Source of the DNA: JBBQXH01 sp963710975
GTDB taxonomy: Bacteria > Actinomycetota > Thermoleophilia > Gaiellales > Gaiellaceae
Direction of reading: 5' to 3'
NCBI GenBank assembly: GCA_963710975.1
Contig: CAVQCG010000004.1
Span: forward strand, 620,001 to 684,000
DNA length: 64,000 nt
The notes under the pieces are model-generated. The model searched no databases. It was not told the origin of the DNA and saw only the letters and a program-made list of their open reading frames with translations. Below, piece by piece: positions 7,697-14,935 of the stretch (position 1 is its first letter; each line of letters starts with the position of its first letter). A program made the translations under genes and the position numbers.

Positions 7697-8332
7697 GTGC
7701 GAGCGGTCCACCTCGACGAGTTGGAGGGGATCCCGGTCAGCGGGCAGAACGGCCTCGTCTGGAAACCTGTCCGGCACGAGCTCGGCATCGAGGCGTTCGG
7801 AGTCAATGCGTACACCGGCTCCCAGCCCGGTGATCAGGTCGTCGAGGAGCACGATGAGCTCTCGGGGGGCGCAGGTCATCACGAAGAGCTCTACGTCGTC
7901 GTCTCGGGTCGCGCCATCTTCAGGGTCGACGGCGAGGAAGTCGATGCTCCGGCCGGCACCCTGGTGTTCCTCGACGATCCAGCGGAGCGTCGGTCGGCCG
8001 TTGCCGTCGACCCCGGGACGACGGTGCTAGCCGTCGGAGGAGCTCTCGGCGAGGCGTTTCGAGTCTCGCCGTGGGAATTCTCGTTCCGCGCGGCTGGAGC
8101 GCCTACCCAACGAGATGCGCGCACGACCATCTCGGAGGGCCTCCGCAACTATCCGGAGAACGGCTCGCTGCTTTACAACCTCGCGTGCTACGAGGCTCTC
8201 GACGGGGAGGTCGAAGCTGCTCTCGAGCATCTGAAGAGCGCAATTGCGGTCGATGAGGAGCTCCGCGAGCTGGCGCAATCGGACGCGGACTTCGACTCGA
8301 TCCGGGCGGACCCGAGATTCCCTGCGCCGTGA
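7697..8332 (+). CDS. Cupin-TPR fusion protein
   Basis: 211 aa from GTG 7697, which a close -10 element supports. Residues about 40-115 form a cupin_2 barrel with metal-ligand-type motif GAGHHEELYVVVSGRAIF and PAGTLVFLDDP. Residues about 140-205 form a short tetratricopeptide-like helical segment (GLRNYPENGSLLYNLACYE, then DGEVEAALEHLKSAI). Cupin-TPR proteins are small-molecule or metal-binding proteins of unknown reaction. The stop overlaps the next gene (GTGA), so the two are co-translated. Confidence 0.75.
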   Translation: MRAVHLDELEGIPVSGQNGLVWKPVRHELGIEAFGVNAYTGSQPGDQVVEEHDELSGGAGHHEELYVVVSGRAIFRVDGEEVDAPAGTLVFLDDPAERRSAVAVDPGTTVLAVGGALGEAFRVSPWEFSFRAAGAPTQRDARTTISEGLRNYPENGSLLYNLACYEALDGEVEAALEHLKSAIAVDEELRELAQSDADFDSIRADPRFPAP

Positions 8333-8574
8333 GGCGGCTGGGCGGCATTCTCATGCTTGTAGCGTTGCTGGCTGCGGGTTGTGGCTCGAGCGGTGACGTC
8401 GAGGAATTGCAGCGACAGGTCGCCGGCCTGCAGCGGCAGGTCGCCCTTCAGCAGAAGCAGATCGACAAGCTCGAGTCCGAGACCGGAGCTGTTCGCGCCG
8501 TGGAAAGCCGAATCGACGACATCCAGGGTGTCATCGACGGCATCCGGGACACACTCGGTGGCCTGATCCCCTGA
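8329..8574 (+). CDS. Small coiled-coil lipoprotein
   Basis: 81 aa. The signal peptide ends with lipobox LAAGC (Cys about 18). Nearly all of the mature protein is a heptad-repeat coiled coil (VEELQRQVAGLQRQVALQQK, then QIDKLESE). The design resembles Lpp-like or SlyX-like spacer lipoproteins, but homology is not claimed. It overlaps the cupin gene stop by 4 nt and is probably anchored on the outer face of the membrane. Confidence 0.65.
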   Translation: MRRLGGILMLVALLAAGCGSSGDVEELQRQVAGLQRQVALQQKQIDKLESETGAVRAVESRIDDIQGVIDGIRDTLGGLIP

Positions 8575-8607
8575 GGAGCCTCTTCGCGGCGCACGTCGTC
8601 TAATCCA

Positions 8608-9144
8608 ATGATGACGGAGGCTCTGCTGCGTGCGCCGGATGCGATCGAGCCGAGAGCCGGATGGCGTGTCTGGAGCGTCATCGAGGCGGAGGGCACGCTC
8701 CGGCTTGGCTCACTCGTGTACCACACGGTCTGGGAGCCCGGCGTCGAGATCACCGCACGGTGCCGCCGGCCGCTCGCGCCGTTGCCCTGGTCACGGATGC
8801 CTCTCCACAGCCCCCCGTACGCGGACTGTCGCTGCGGCATCTACGGCGTGGCGACGCCCGAGCTTGCCCTCCCGTACCTGACGTCGCCGCTCGAGCATGG
8901 AGCGCGCGCTGTCCACCGGGTCATCGGTCGGGTACGCCTGTGGGGGCGAGTCGTCGAAGGCGCATGGGGCTGGCGTGCGGCCTACGCGTACCCGGAGCTC
9001 CTGGTCGTTCCGCAGCGCCGGCGACTGCGGTCGCTCACGCCCTTTCGCACCTCCGGAGCGAGGATCGCAGCAGCGCTCGATATCTACGGAATCCCCGTCG
9101 AGGTCATCGACGAGGCGCGGCTTCCCGACCTCAGCTGGCTGTGA
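8608..9144 (+). CDS. Conserved hypothetical protein with Cys-rich core
   Basis: 178 aa starting at tandem ATGs (8608/8611). The layout WRVWSVIEAEGTLRLGSLV, then a CxCGIYG segment (residues about 73-79), then RVIGRVRLWGRVVEGAWGWR and AYPELLVV is shared by actinobacterial hypothetical proteins of this length, as far as I recall. No catalytic motif is recognised. The conserved CRCGIYG could bind metal. Soluble, with no signal peptide. Confidence 0.6.
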   Translation: MMTEALLRAPDAIEPRAGWRVWSVIEAEGTLRLGSLVYHTVWEPGVEITARCRRPLAPLPWSRMPLHSPPYADCRCGIYGVATPELALPYLTSPLEHGARAVHRVIGRVRLWGRVVEGAWGWRAAYAYPELLVVPQRRRLRSLTPFRTSGARIAAALDIYGIPVEVIDEARLPDLSWL

Positions 9145-9210
9145 AGTTCCGACTCGCCTCGTAGCCCCTCAAGTGGGGGAGAGGAGCGGCCGATATCGAA
9201 CCACGAAGCG

Positions 9211-10401
9211 ATGCGTCGCACGATCATCTTCATCGCGGTTTCGGTTGCTCTCGTGATGCTCGGGTCGGCACTGGCCGGTACGGGGGACACCGCTCCGCAG
9301 ACTGTGTCCCTGAGCGCTTCGGTTGCACGGGTCGAGTACGGAGATCGCGTTCAGCTGGCGGGAAGCGTCCAACCGGTGGCGGCGGCTCAGGAGATCGTCA
9401 TCGAGCAGGTATCCGGCTATGGCTGGACGGAGCTCGCGCGGACGACGACGGACATGAGCGGGGCGTTCGACGTCGACGTCGTCCCGATGACGACCGGCAG
9501 CATCCGAGCACGCGTGCTCCCGGTCGGTGCGGCAAGCGAGGCCGTGCCCCTGGACGTCGTTCCGAAGGTGTCCGTCAAGCCGGCTCACGGACGCGCGTTC
9601 GCCGGGATCAAGGTCTCTGCGCGGATCGTCCCCTCCTCGTACGCTGCACGGGCCGTCGTGCTCGTGAAGCGGGATGGGAAGACGGTGGGCCGGCGCACCG
9701 CCCGTGTCCGCCACGGCCGGCTCGCGACGACGATCGTCACGGCCGGAATCGGCAGGTTCTTCATCGAGGTTCGGCTACCCGCAGCGTCCGGGCTCTCGGA
9801 GACGGCAGCAGGTGGGCGATTGAGCGCGCAAGGACGGACCCTCTCGTCGGGGTCGTCGGGCCGTGACGTGCGCGAACTCACGCAACGACTGGCCGCGCTG
9901 AAGTTCCATGTTCCAGGCATCGCCTCCACATTCAGTTCCTATCTGACGGACTCGGTCATCGCCTTCCAGAAGGCCTACAGGCTTCCCCGGACCGGCGTCG
10001 TGGGCCCGGAAACCTGGCGCAAGCTCGAGACGGCGAACGTCCTCGAGCCTCGCTACCGGGGCCCTGCGCTGCACATCGAGATCGACAAGACGCGGCAGAT
10101 CCTGATGGTCGTTCGAGGAGACGCGGTCAGGGCGGTGCTCCCGGTATCGACGGGGGCGACAGGGAACACACCAGAGGGACGCCACCAGATTCGCTGGAAG
10201 GCCCTATCGACGACCACCTGGCTTGGTTCGGGGATCCTCTACCGCACGATGACCTTCTACGGGAACAGCTTTGCGATCCACGGCTGGTACTCGGTGCCGA
10301 GCTATCCGGCGAGTCACGGCTGCGTTCGGATCCCGATCTGGACGGCGGACTGGCTCTACAACCAGTCGCCGGTTGGTGAGACGGTCTACGTCTACCACTG
10401 A
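9211..10401 (+). CDS. L,D-transpeptidase with peptidoglycan-binding domain
   Basis: 396 aa. A signal peptide (residues 1-22) leads to two Ig-like beta repeats (about 25-115 and 120-195). A PG_binding_1 domain follows (SGRDVRELTQRLAALKFH, then FQKAYRLPRTGVVGPETW), then a YkuD catalytic domain (about 280-396). The active-site motif SHGCVRIP puts the nucleophile at Cys371, with the upstream HG (AIHGWYSV). Enzymes of this type make 3-3 crosslinks in peptidoglycan or attach proteins to it outside the membrane. The family match is strong; the exact crosslink made is not known. Confidence 0.9.
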   Translation: MRRTIIFIAVSVALVMLGSALAGTGDTAPQTVSLSASVARVEYGDRVQLAGSVQPVAAAQEIVIEQVSGYGWTELARTTTDMSGAFDVDVVPMTTGSIRARVLPVGAASEAVPLDVVPKVSVKPAHGRAFAGIKVSARIVPSSYAARAVVLVKRDGKTVGRRTARVRHGRLATTIVTAGIGRFFIEVRLPAASGLSETAAGGRLSAQGRTLSSGSSGRDVRELTQRLAALKFHVPGIASTFSSYLTDSVIAFQKAYRLPRTGVVGPETWRKLETANVLEPRYRGPALHIEIDKTRQILMVVRGDAVRAVLPVSTGATGNTPEGRHQIRWKALSTTTWLGSGILYRTMTFYGNSFAIHGWYSVPSYPASHGCVRIPIWTADWLYNQSPVGETVYVYH

Positions 10402-10411
10402 GCGAAGGCTC

Positions 10412-10417
10412 TAGCAT
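10412..10417 (+). promoter_or_regulatory. -10 element TAGCAT, 9 nt before the GTG of dtd
   Basis: Close spacing suggests a leaderless or near-leaderless dtd message. Confidence 0.45.
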
Positions 10418-10426
10418 CAGCGAGGC

Positions 10427-10867
10427 GTGAAGGCAGTCGTCCAGCGCGTTCGGTCTGCACGGGTCCTCGTGGGCGGAGAGACGGTCGGCGAGATAGGCCC
10501 GGGTCTCTGCGTCCTGCTCGGGGTCGCCGGATCCGACACCGACGCGGATGCCCGAGCACTCGCGCGCCGCGTCGGGCTTCTGCGGATCTTCGAGAACGAC
10601 CACGGCCGGTTCGACCGGAGCGTGATCGACACCGGAGGAGCCGTGCTCGTCGTGAGCCAGTTCACGCTGATCGCCGATAGTAAAAGGCAGAGGGGAACCA
10701 GGCCGGATTTCTCGAGAGCGGCACCGAGGGAGCAGGCCGAGCCGCTCTACGAGTCCTTCTGCGAGGCATTACGGGAGACGGTGCCCGTGCAGACGGGCGT
10801 CTTCGGAGCGCCGATGGTCGTAGAAATCGTCAACGACGGGCCGGTCACGATCATCCTCGACACGTAG
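10427..10867 (+). CDS. dtd: D-aminoacyl-tRNA deacylase
   Basis: 146 aa, full family length. It removes D-amino acids wrongly attached to tRNA. The two active-site motifs are present: VVSQFTLIAD (about residues 78-87, usual SQFTLxxD) and NDGPVTIILDT at the C-terminus (usual xNxGPVT). The N-terminus MKAVVQRVRSARVLVGGE is typical. RGTRPDF replaces the commoner GxRPSF. A second, different dtd 3' fragment lies at 14208-14357, so this copy is probably the functional one. Confidence 0.93.
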   Translation: MKAVVQRVRSARVLVGGETVGEIGPGLCVLLGVAGSDTDADARALARRVGLLRIFENDHGRFDRSVIDTGGAVLVVSQFTLIADSKRQRGTRPDFSRAAPREQAEPLYESFCEALRETVPVQTGVFGAPMVVEIVNDGPVTIILDT

Positions 10868-11059
10868 ACGGCGACAAGGACGGCGAGCGTCGTCAACTGG
10901 TTCTTGGACACGGCGTACAAACGGCGGCCGATCGGAGCCCATGCAGATGGGCCGAGAGCGGCCACAGCCGTCCTCATCCGTAGACTCCGCCGGGCGTCGG
11001 CGTCAACGAACCTCGAGCCGTGGCGATCCCGCGTCGCCAGTGGCGAGCCGAACGGCTAA

Positions 11060-11329
11060 CTACTCCTGCTCGATGCCATCCCGGAGCTCGCGCAGGCGCG
11101 GCGGTAGCTCGTCGATTCCTTCGAGGTTAACGAGCACGAAGCCCGCCTCAGACTCGCTAAGGACGAGCGTGCGTGGCTCGGCCGACGCCAGAACCTGGTC
11201 GAGCTTCTGTATGAGCGCATCGGCCTCGCGCTCGGGCAGACGGACCGTCAGTCGGTGCCGCAGCCATTCGAGGTCTTCAGTGTCGACTGCTTGCGACATG
11301 TTCTCGAGCGTGACCATGACGGAACCCAC
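11060..11329 (-). CDS. Small hypothetical protein
   Basis: 89 aa from a GTG preceded by GGAGGT at 8-nt spacing. Mixed alpha/beta, charged, without Cys, signal or membrane segment. Sequence such as DLEWLRHRLTVRLPEREADA and FVLVNLEGIDELPPRLRELR looks like a genuine soluble protein. It lies alone between dtd and a zone of broken genes. No family recognised. Confidence 0.55.
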   Translation of the reverse strand: MGSVMVTLENMSQAVDTEDLEWLRHRLTVRLPEREADALIQKLDQVLASAEPRTLVLSESEAGFVLVNLEGIDELPPRLRELRDGIEQE

Positions 11330-11491
11330 AGGCTTGTACCTCCTCGTCAGGCGTAGCGGGCAAGCATACAGCGCGTACTCCGCCGGGCTCGAGCCGACTA
11401 CTCGGGGTCGAGGCCGGCGAACGCGCGACAGGAGCGCGCGAGAGAGCCGTTACGGATCGTATCGCCCGCTGGCACGCGACAATCGTGGTCG

Positions 11492-11747
11492 TTGCGTGTT
11501 CACGTCATCAACGGCGAGGAGCGACGAGCCCTCAAGCGCCTGGTCGAGGAAGACCGTGCGTCGCGGCCTGCTCGCCGAGAGCAACGGACGTGCCTACCCG
11601 ACCTGCGCGAGCTGCGGCTCGGCTCTCGACGACTACACGCCGGGCTGCGAGCGATGTCACGCGCGAGGCATGGCAAGACTAAAAGCGAGAGTTCCAAAGC
11701 GAAGATCCTGGACGCGAGCCGGGCTCGCCGCGCCGGCTACGGTCTAG
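11492..11747 (+). pseudogene. Frameshifted small zinc-ribbon gene
   Basis: A plausible start (TTG 11492, with GACAAT 8 nt upstream) reads RVHVINGEERRALKRLVEED. The continuing coherent sequence then moves to another frame from about 11560: NGRAYPTCASCGSALDDYTP, then GCERCHARGMARL. That part is a CxxC-x11-CxxC zinc ribbon. One frameshift joins the two halves into a protein of about 65-80 aa. Either half alone could be chance. No family recognised. Confidence 0.35.
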
Positions 11748-11844
11748 CCGCCACGGAGGCGAGCCCGTAACGTGAGAGATCCTCGCTTGCCGGTGTGAGC
11801 CTTCTCGGGCGAGGACCTCTCACTCTTCGAAGCGCCTTGAGGCG

Positions 11845-12250
11845 CTACTTCTTGGTCGTCTTCGCCTCGGGCTGCGGGGCGGGCTCCTCGGCCGCGAGCA
11901 GCAGGCCGGCGGGTGCCGGCACGTCGGGAACGATCGCGAAGCCCTTGGGGCCGACCAGACCGACGTCGATGCGTTGCCAGGCGACGATCGCGATCGAGAA
12001 GTCCTCGGCCAGCCCGGCCTCGACGCGACGGATCGTGACGCTGGTCGTCGACCTCGAGCTTCGACAGGAACGAAGTACACGACAGCGCGAACTACGTGAA
12101 CGCCGGCGGCAAGCCCTCGAACGACCGGAGGCGGCAGCGGAGCTGGCCCTCGCCGAGGCCGAAGTCGACGCGTACTTCGCCGTCGTCAACGAGATCGGCC
12201 GCCAGGCGCTCGATCAGGAGTTGGCGGACGACGACGACGACGAACCCGCC
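11845..12250 (-). pseudogene. Decayed gene, possibly phage-structural
   Basis: The C-terminal 60 codons have very strong GC3 bias: VEAGLAEDFSIAIVAWQRID, then VGLVGPKGFAIVPDVPAPAG, ending in an Ala/Glu/Lys tail and TAG at 11845. Upstream sense continues in another frame (FALSCTSFLSKLEVDDQR), with an in-frame TAG before it at about 12092. The tone of the C-terminal part recalls tail or capsid proteins of actinophages, but this is only an impression. A hairpin AGCGCC-TTGA-GGCGCT (11831-11846) follows the stop. Confidence 0.4.
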
Positions 12251-12512
12251 TAGACTCGTCTGCGGCGGAACCTCCTGTCCCGTCGCCAAACCGGGGCCGC
12301 TCTGGCACATTCCCGGTCCCGGGTTCCAGCGCCGGCGAGCCCTGCTGGTCGGGTCAGGCGAGTCGGCGTGCCCGGGCGCCGATCGACTGCTCAAAAGAGC
12401 AGATGGCTAATTCGCGCCGGAGTCTGAAAGGGAGGAAAGGTGGGGGAGAGGGGACACCTAAAACCGCCAAACGTCCAGACGAATGCGGCCGCGCTGCTGC
12501 TCCTCCTGACGC

Positions 12513-12518
12513 TACGCT
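12513..12518 (+). promoter_or_regulatory. -10 element TACGCT, 7 nt before the GTG at 12526
   Basis: It decides the start of the PEBP lipoprotein: the longer in-frame reading from 12403 would add 41 low-complexity residues before the signal peptide. Confidence 0.5.
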
Positions 12519-12525
12519 TCGTCGC

Positions 12526-13086
12526 GTGCGCTCGGGCGCGTTCTCGGTCCTCGCCGCCGTGCTGGTCGTCATCGTCACGGGCTGCGGCGGCGGCGATGGA
12601 AGCCCGGACACCACGACCACGTCCCTCCCTGACTTCGAGCTCACCGTCGAGGCGGGTGACCCGGGAATCGACGCGCGCTTCACGTGTGACGGCGCCGACG
12701 TCTCCCCGGCCGCGTCCTGGCGAGGCGTGCCGGACGGGACGCAGGAGCTCGCATTCGTCATGGACGACCAGGACGCCGACGGTTTCACCCACTGGCTCGT
12801 CTACTCGATGCCCTCCGGAGTCACCTCGCTCCCCGAGGGAGTCCCCGCGGAGCCCGAGGTGGCGGGACCGACGCCGCTCGCGCAGGGCGAGAACAGCTTC
12901 GGGGAGATTGGCTACGGCGGACCCTGCCCGCCCACGCAGGAGTCCCACACGTACCGGTTCCAGCTCGTCGCGCTCGACACCGAAACCGGGCTCGCCCCGG
13001 GCGCCGACCGGAGCGCGTTCGACGCCGCGGTCGAGGGTCACCTCCTCGCTGAGGCGACGGTGACGATCACCTACGCACGGCCGTAG
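12526..13086 (+). CDS. PEBP/YbhB-family lipoprotein
   Basis: 186 aa from GTG 12526, chosen from the adjacent -10 and because the signal peptide then begins at residue 1 (VRSGAFSVLAAVLVVIVTGC, lipobox Cys20). A short Thr/Ser linker leads to a phosphatidylethanolamine-binding (Raf-kinase-inhibitor-like) domain. Family landmarks are FTCDGADVSPAASWRGVPDG, FVMDDQDADGFTHWLVYSMP, and YGGPCPP...HTYRFQLVALD. The bacterial YbhB/YbcL group has no settled role. It is intact although flanked by broken genes on both sides. Confidence 0.88.
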   Translation: MRSGAFSVLAAVLVVIVTGCGGGDGSPDTTTTSLPDFELTVEAGDPGIDARFTCDGADVSPAASWRGVPDGTQELAFVMDDQDADGFTHWLVYSMPSGVTSLPEGVPAEPEVAGPTPLAQGENSFGEIGYGGPCPPTQESHTYRFQLVALDTETGLAPGADRSAFDAAVEGHLLAEATVTITYARP

Positions 13087-13174
13087 CCACCACGGCGCGG
13101 CGACGATCGGCTTGATGCCGAGATTGCCGAGGACTGAGCACCGGAAAACCGGCCCCGGCGCGTGGGTTCTCTTT

Positions 13175-13879
13175 CTATCCCTCGTCGCCGAAGTAGTCGC
13201 TATCCACCCGCTTCACGGCATATGTCTCGCGGTCGCTCACGCCCACGTTTGTGGTCGATCATCAGAGCGGCGAGACGTCTGCCGTCCACGAGGATCACAC
13301 GAGGCGACACGCTGTCAGCGTAAGTCTGTGCATCGGTATCGCATGGAGAACGTCGAGGACCATGTCCTCGAACGCGGCTGGAGAGACAACTGCGATCCGC
13401 TCCCTCAGCTCCTCGATCAGGGCCTCTCTCAGCTCCTGATATGCGGCCTCGATACGCTCCTCAGGCGTCGCCGTTTCCTCGACATCCGGCCGCGACGCCG
13501 TCGCGGATGACGGGGCCGTCCACTTGCGCGCGCCACTCGCCCTTCTGAACTCCTGGAACTCGGGAAACTGCGACAGCACACCCAGGTCCACACGCTCTGG
13601 GTTCGCCGACAGCACCTCCCGACCTCGCTCCGTGATCGCGTATACCGAGCGCCGCGGCCTGGCGAGGAGGCCAACGCGGTACAGGTACGTCGCAGCCCAC
13701 CCGACACGGTTGTCGAACGTCCTTGCCAGGCCGCTGGGAAGCCGCTCAGCAAGCTCGTCCTCGCTCAGCCCGAACTTCGCTGCCAACCGTGCGCGGACGT
13801 CAGCAATGCGCTGCTCGCCCCCCGCTGCCTATTCCTCCAACAGCGGACGCATCAGCGTCTGGAAATCCGGGACGGCCAT
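13175..13879 (-). pseudogene. mrr: Mrr-type restriction endonuclease remnant, catalytic core deleted
   Basis: The N-terminal winged-helix Mrr_N domain is clear: MAVPDFQTLMRPLLEE from ATG 13879, an in-frame TAG (13829), then RIADVRARLAAKFGLSEDEL, LPSGLARTFDNRVGWAATYL and QFPEFQEFR. The nuclease domain begins (RIAVVSPAAFEDMVLDVLHA) but jumps directly to the family's far C-terminus: RVILVDGRRLAALMIDH and, one frame over, GVSDRETYAVKRVDSDYFGDE. The PD-(D/E)xK catalytic segment is missing. Mrr enzymes cut methylated DNA; this one cannot. The damage is a nonsense codon, an internal deletion and a frameshift. Confidence 0.88.
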
Positions 13880-14019
13880 CGTTTCCATCCGTACTCTAAG
13901 ACGGGTTCGGGCCCGTCGGTTTGTCGCCACCTTCTCAATGAAGCCGACCGACGAACAGATCGAGCAGCGTCGCCGGCGTCGGCGCTCCGAGGGCGAGCAG
14001 CAGACGCTCACCTGACCGA

Positions 14020-14146
14020 CGGGGTCGCCCACCTGCAGGGCATGCCATTCGTTGCCTCGGCGGATCTCTTTCTGCAGAGCGGCCGTCACCTCATCCACCC
14101 GATACCCGCCGGGCGTGATCGTCTTGCCAAAGCGGCAGCTCTCCAT
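14020..14146 (-). pseudogene. N-terminal fragment of a RarA/AAA-lid-like protein
   Basis: ATG 14146 has a strong GAGGAGGT site 5 nt upstream. It reads MESCRFGKTITPGGYRVDEV and then TAALQKEIRRGNEWHAL, similar to a small family in phages and plasmids with the motif GYxxxEVxSALQKxIRRGDExxAL. After about 35 residues the sense is lost and the frame runs on toward the mrr remnant. The family memory is tentative. Confidence 0.35.
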
Positions 14147-14207
14147 CGGCACCTCCTCAGGTTCGCCTCAGGCCTCGCCGCGAATCCGACGGAAACCGAT
14201 CGGTCGC

Positions 14208-14357
14208 GTGGCCGAGGCGCTCTACGACACCTTCTGCGAGGGTCTCGTCAGCGCGGGCATCACGGTCGAGACGGGTCGCTTCGGGGCTCGAATGCTGGTC
14301 GCGATCGAGAACGACGGTCCTGTCACGATCGTTGTCGAGACAAACAGCACGAGCTAG
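14208..14357 (+). pseudogene. dtd: 3' fragment of a second D-aminoacyl-tRNA deacylase gene
   Basis: The last 49 codons read VAEALYDTFCEGLVSAGITV, then ETGRFGARMLVAIENDGPVT, with a short tail. This is the C-terminal third of DTD including the NxGPVT active-site motif. The SQFTL half is absent. It differs clearly from the C-terminus of the intact gene at 10427, so it is not a recent copy of it. Probably the stump of an older resident dtd. Confidence 0.8.
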
Positions 14358-14380
14358 TGTCCCCGCCGGAAAGAGCCTGC

Positions 14381-14386
14381 TATCCT
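14381..14386 (+). promoter_or_regulatory. Extended -10 (TGCTATCCT) upstream of the rimP-nusA operon
   Basis: TGC-TATCCT matches an extended -10. A start just downstream would give a roughly 95-nt leader containing the hairpin at 14418-14440. A TTGACA at 14386-14391 overlaps it, but no good -10 follows at 17 nt. Confidence 0.4.
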
Positions 14387-14417
14387 TGACAACGCCACCA
14401 CAGATTCCAGCTGTTGG

Positions 14418-14440
14418 AAGTGGGCGCTCTGCGCCCGCTT
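14418..14440 (+). promoter_or_regulatory. Hairpin in the rimP-nusA leader
   Basis: A 9-bp stem AAGTGGGCG / CGCCCGCTT with loop CTCTG lies 50 nt before rimP. Leaders with such stems precede rimP-nusA operons in several phyla and are linked to NusA-dependent attenuation; that role here is inferred. Confidence 0.55.
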
Positions 14441-14489
14441 TCTGTGAGTGGGGACAAATCGTGAACGGCCCAGGCGGGCGGAGACGCAC

Positions 14490-14933
14490 ATGACGCAGGT
14501 CTACGAGAGAGAACGAGAGCTTCAGCACGAGGTCGAGCGACGGCTTGCGAACGAAACACCCGACGTCGAGGTGCTCGCCGTCGAGTTGCTCGGCCCTGAC
14601 CGCTTTTGCGTCTACATCGAGCACGCCGACGGGGTCGATCACGCCCTCTGCGGGCGCGTGACGGACCTCCTGCGGGAGTACTCCGATCGCTACACGATCG
14701 ACGTCTCCTCACCCGGGATCGAGCGACCGCTTCGGTCCCGCGAGCATTTCGCCGACGCAGAAGGACGGCGTGCCTCGGTTCGCGTGGCGTTCGCGCTCGA
14801 CGGCCGGAAGCGCTTCCGCGGTCGGATCAACCATGCCGGAGCCGACGTCGTGACGCTCGGTGTCGAGGACGATGAAGTGGCGATCCCGTACGACGCGATC
14901 GTCCGGGCCAACCTGATCGACGAGGGACGGTAG
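14490..14933 (+). CDS. rimP: Ribosome maturation factor RimP
   Basis: 147 aa from ATG 14490, with GGCGGAG just upstream. RimP assists assembly of the 30S head. Recognisable segments are EVLAVELLGPDRFCVYIEHA (N-domain), DVSSPGIERPL (the highly conserved SSPGxxRPL, about residues 71-81), and the C-terminal SH3-like barrel ending VRANLIDEGR. It is first in the rimP-nusA-ylxR-infB operon, with nusA starting 2 nt after its stop. Confidence 0.93.
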   Translation: MTQVYERERELQHEVERRLANETPDVEVLAVELLGPDRFCVYIEHADGVDHALCGRVTDLLREYSDRYTIDVSSPGIERPLRSREHFADAEGRRASVRVAFALDGRKRFRGRINHAGADVVTLGVEDDEVAIPYDAIVRANLIDEGR

Positions 14934-14935
14934 CC

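Noticed and set aside
10868..11059. Open frames between dtd and the 89-aa gene
   Set aside because: No start signal or protein-like composition; treated as spacer.
12035..12253. Plus-strand 72-codon helical, Asp-rich ORF
   Set aside because: It overlaps the minus-strand remnant whose codon bias is stronger; plausible start GTG 12035 but no site. Kept open but not annotated.
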